From assembly GCA_030832235.1 (NCBI GenBank), contig JAURJO010000530.1, positions 1 to 6,907 on the forward strand: a stretch of DNA of 6,907 bases. The letters run 5' to 3'. Shown piece after piece: positions 5,955 through 6,907 of this stretch. The notes below the pieces were generated by a model. That model saw only the letters and a list, made by a program, of their open reading frames with translations. It ran no database searches and was not told the origin of the DNA. Both the position numbers and the translations under genes were made by a program. Within the stretch, counting starts at the first letter, position 1. Each line of letters starts with the position of its first letter. The DNA is from Verrucomicrobiota bacterium. Its GTDB lineage: Bacteria; Verrucomicrobiota; Verrucomicrobiia; Opitutales; Opitutaceae.

Positions 5955-6907
5955 ATGATCCGCCTGCTCGCTCTGCTGGCCCTGCCGGTTTCTCCGCTGC
6001 TCGCCGCCGCTCCCGCTCCCCGGCCCAACATCGTCGTGATCATCACCGACGACCAAGGCTACGGCGACTCGACCGGCTACTGGAAAACGGACCTCGAGAC
6101 GCCGCACATGGACGCGATTGCCCGCGACGGCGTGCGTTTCACCCGCTTCCGCGTCAACCCACTGTGCGCCCCGACGCGCGCATCGGTCATGACGGGGCTC
6201 GACTCGCTCGCATCCGGCATGTGGCGCGGGCCGTCGGAGGGGCCCCGCTCGGAGGAGCGCGCGCAGGCCAAGGTGAAGAAACGCGCCGCGAAGGCCGGCC
6301 CGCGGCCGGGCGGCGATCCCGACCGGGATGACGATCCCGAATCGCGCGTCGAGCGACGGCTCGCCGCCGATCTCCGTTTGCTCCCGCAGTTCCTGAAGGA
6401 GGCCGGCTACGCCACGGGCGCCTTCGGCAAATGGCATCTCGGCTACGAGGCCGAGAATTCACCCGCGGCGCGCGGGTTCGATGCGTTCACAGGGTTTCTC
6501 GGCGGCGCCCATCCGTACTGGCTGCGCGCCAACTCGCGGGTGGTCACCAACGGTGCGCCCATCCCTTCCGGTGGCCACACCACGGATCTTTTCGCCGACC
6601 GCGCGATCGACTTTATCCGTGCGCACCGGGAGCGCCCGTTCTTCTGCTACCTCGCGTTCAACGCCGTGCATGGCCCGCTGCGCAACGCCGAGCGCGCCGC
6701 CGATTCCGCGCGGCCCGAGTGGCTCGCCTACTACGAACGCAAGGGCGTGCCGCAGCCCCGGCGCGATTACAACGCGGTGATGACGCACGCCGACGCCCGC
6801 ATCGGCGACGTGTTGCGCACGCTCGCCGAGCTCGGGCTGGTCGAGAACACGCTCGTGATCTGCCACTCCGACAACGGTGGCATCCTGCACAGCTACCCGT
6901 CCAACAA
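5955..6907 (+). CDS. Secreted formylglycine-dependent sulfatase (3' partial)
   Basis: The frame is open from the ATG at 5955 to the window end, giving 317 residues with the C-terminus missing; family members are usually about 450-550 residues. Residues 1-18 or so are a signal peptide (hydrophobic core LLALLALPVSPLLA), followed by PNIVVIITDDQGYGD (24-38), which carries the metal-binding Asp pair 32-33. Cys71 lies in CAPTR, the C-x-P-x-R motif that is oxidised to formylglycine in type I sulfatases. Other active-site elements are GKWHLG (158-163, Lys159 and His161), His239 in HGP and Asp306-Asn307 in SDNGG. The enzyme would hydrolyse a sulfate ester in the periplasm or outside; its substrate cannot be told, but sulfated glycans are the usual targets in Verrucomicrobiota. 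Residues about 93-135 form an unusual charged insertion. Activity needs a formylglycine-generating or anaerobic maturase enzyme, neither of which is in the window. Confidence 0.93.
   Translation, partial: MIRLLALLALPVSPLLAAAPAPRPNIVVIITDDQGYGDSTGYWKTDLETPHMDAIARDGVRFTRFRVNPLCAPTRASVMTGLDSLASGMWRGPSEGPRSEERAQAKVKKRAAKAGPRPGGDPDRDDDPESRVERRLAADLRLLPQFLKEAGYATGAFGKWHLGYEAENSPAARGFDAFTGFLGGAHPYWLRANSRVVTNGAPIPSGGHTTDLFADRAIDFIRAHRERPFFCYLAFNAVHGPLRNAERAADSARPEWLAYYERKGVPQPRRDYNAVMTHADARIGDVLRTLAELGLVENTLVICHSDNGGILHSYPSN

Noticed and set aside
5846..6046. N-terminal extension of the propeller protein by 67 residues
   Set aside because: It would run through the divergent intergenic region and the sulfatase signal peptide, and would place the real signal peptide (starting at 5845) inside the chain.
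5867..6331. 154-residue + strand open frame overlapping the sulfatase start
   Set aside because: It reads the sulfatase in another frame and is Arg/Gly-rich without motifs; the sulfatase frame from 5955 carries all the catalytic motifs.

Overview
The window looks like a piece of a high-GC chromosome from a Verrucomicrobiota bacterium, most likely an Opitutaceae relative. This is inferred from three things. The TonB-dependent receptor has a pre-plug segment of the 'LSPFEV...GYQA..T.AGSR' type, which is common in Opitutus-like receptors. The outer-membrane-bound PQQ-like propeller protein starts its mature region with a WPQFRGP motif, common in Planctomycetota and Verrucomicrobiota. A secreted formylglycine sulfatase lies beside it. 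No rRNA, tRNA, CRISPR array, insertion sequence or integrase was seen.

Left part (1-1606, + strand): the downstream end of an ebo-type metabolite-traffic cluster. A 5'-truncated EboE (TIM-barrel, xylose-isomerase-like) is followed after 16 bases by an intact UbiA-like membrane protein, EboC. In organisms where it has been studied (scytonemin synthesis in Nostoc; nematode-repellent cluster in Pseudomonas), the ebo cluster helps move a metabolite or its precursor across the inner membrane. The rest of the cluster, if present, lies to the left of the window.

Middle (1684-4548, + strand): a 954-residue TonB-dependent outer-membrane receptor, 77 bases after eboC on the same strand. It may belong functionally with the ebo genes or may be an independent nutrient receptor; the sequence does not decide this.

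Right part (4565-6907): a secreted PQQ-like beta-propeller protein on the - strand, convergent with the receptor (16 bases between stops) and divergent from a secreted sulfatase on the + strand whose 3' end is cut off by the window. The 109-base divergent intergenic region holds short GC-rich palindromes and presumably both promoters. A receptor, a propeller and a sulfatase together suit a surface or periplasmic system handling sulfated polysaccharides, but this is inference.

The most unusual details are a rare-codon inverted repeat inside the eboE active-site region, an EboC that keeps only the first Asp-rich UbiA motif, and a strongly charged insertion close behind the formylglycine motif of the sulfatase.
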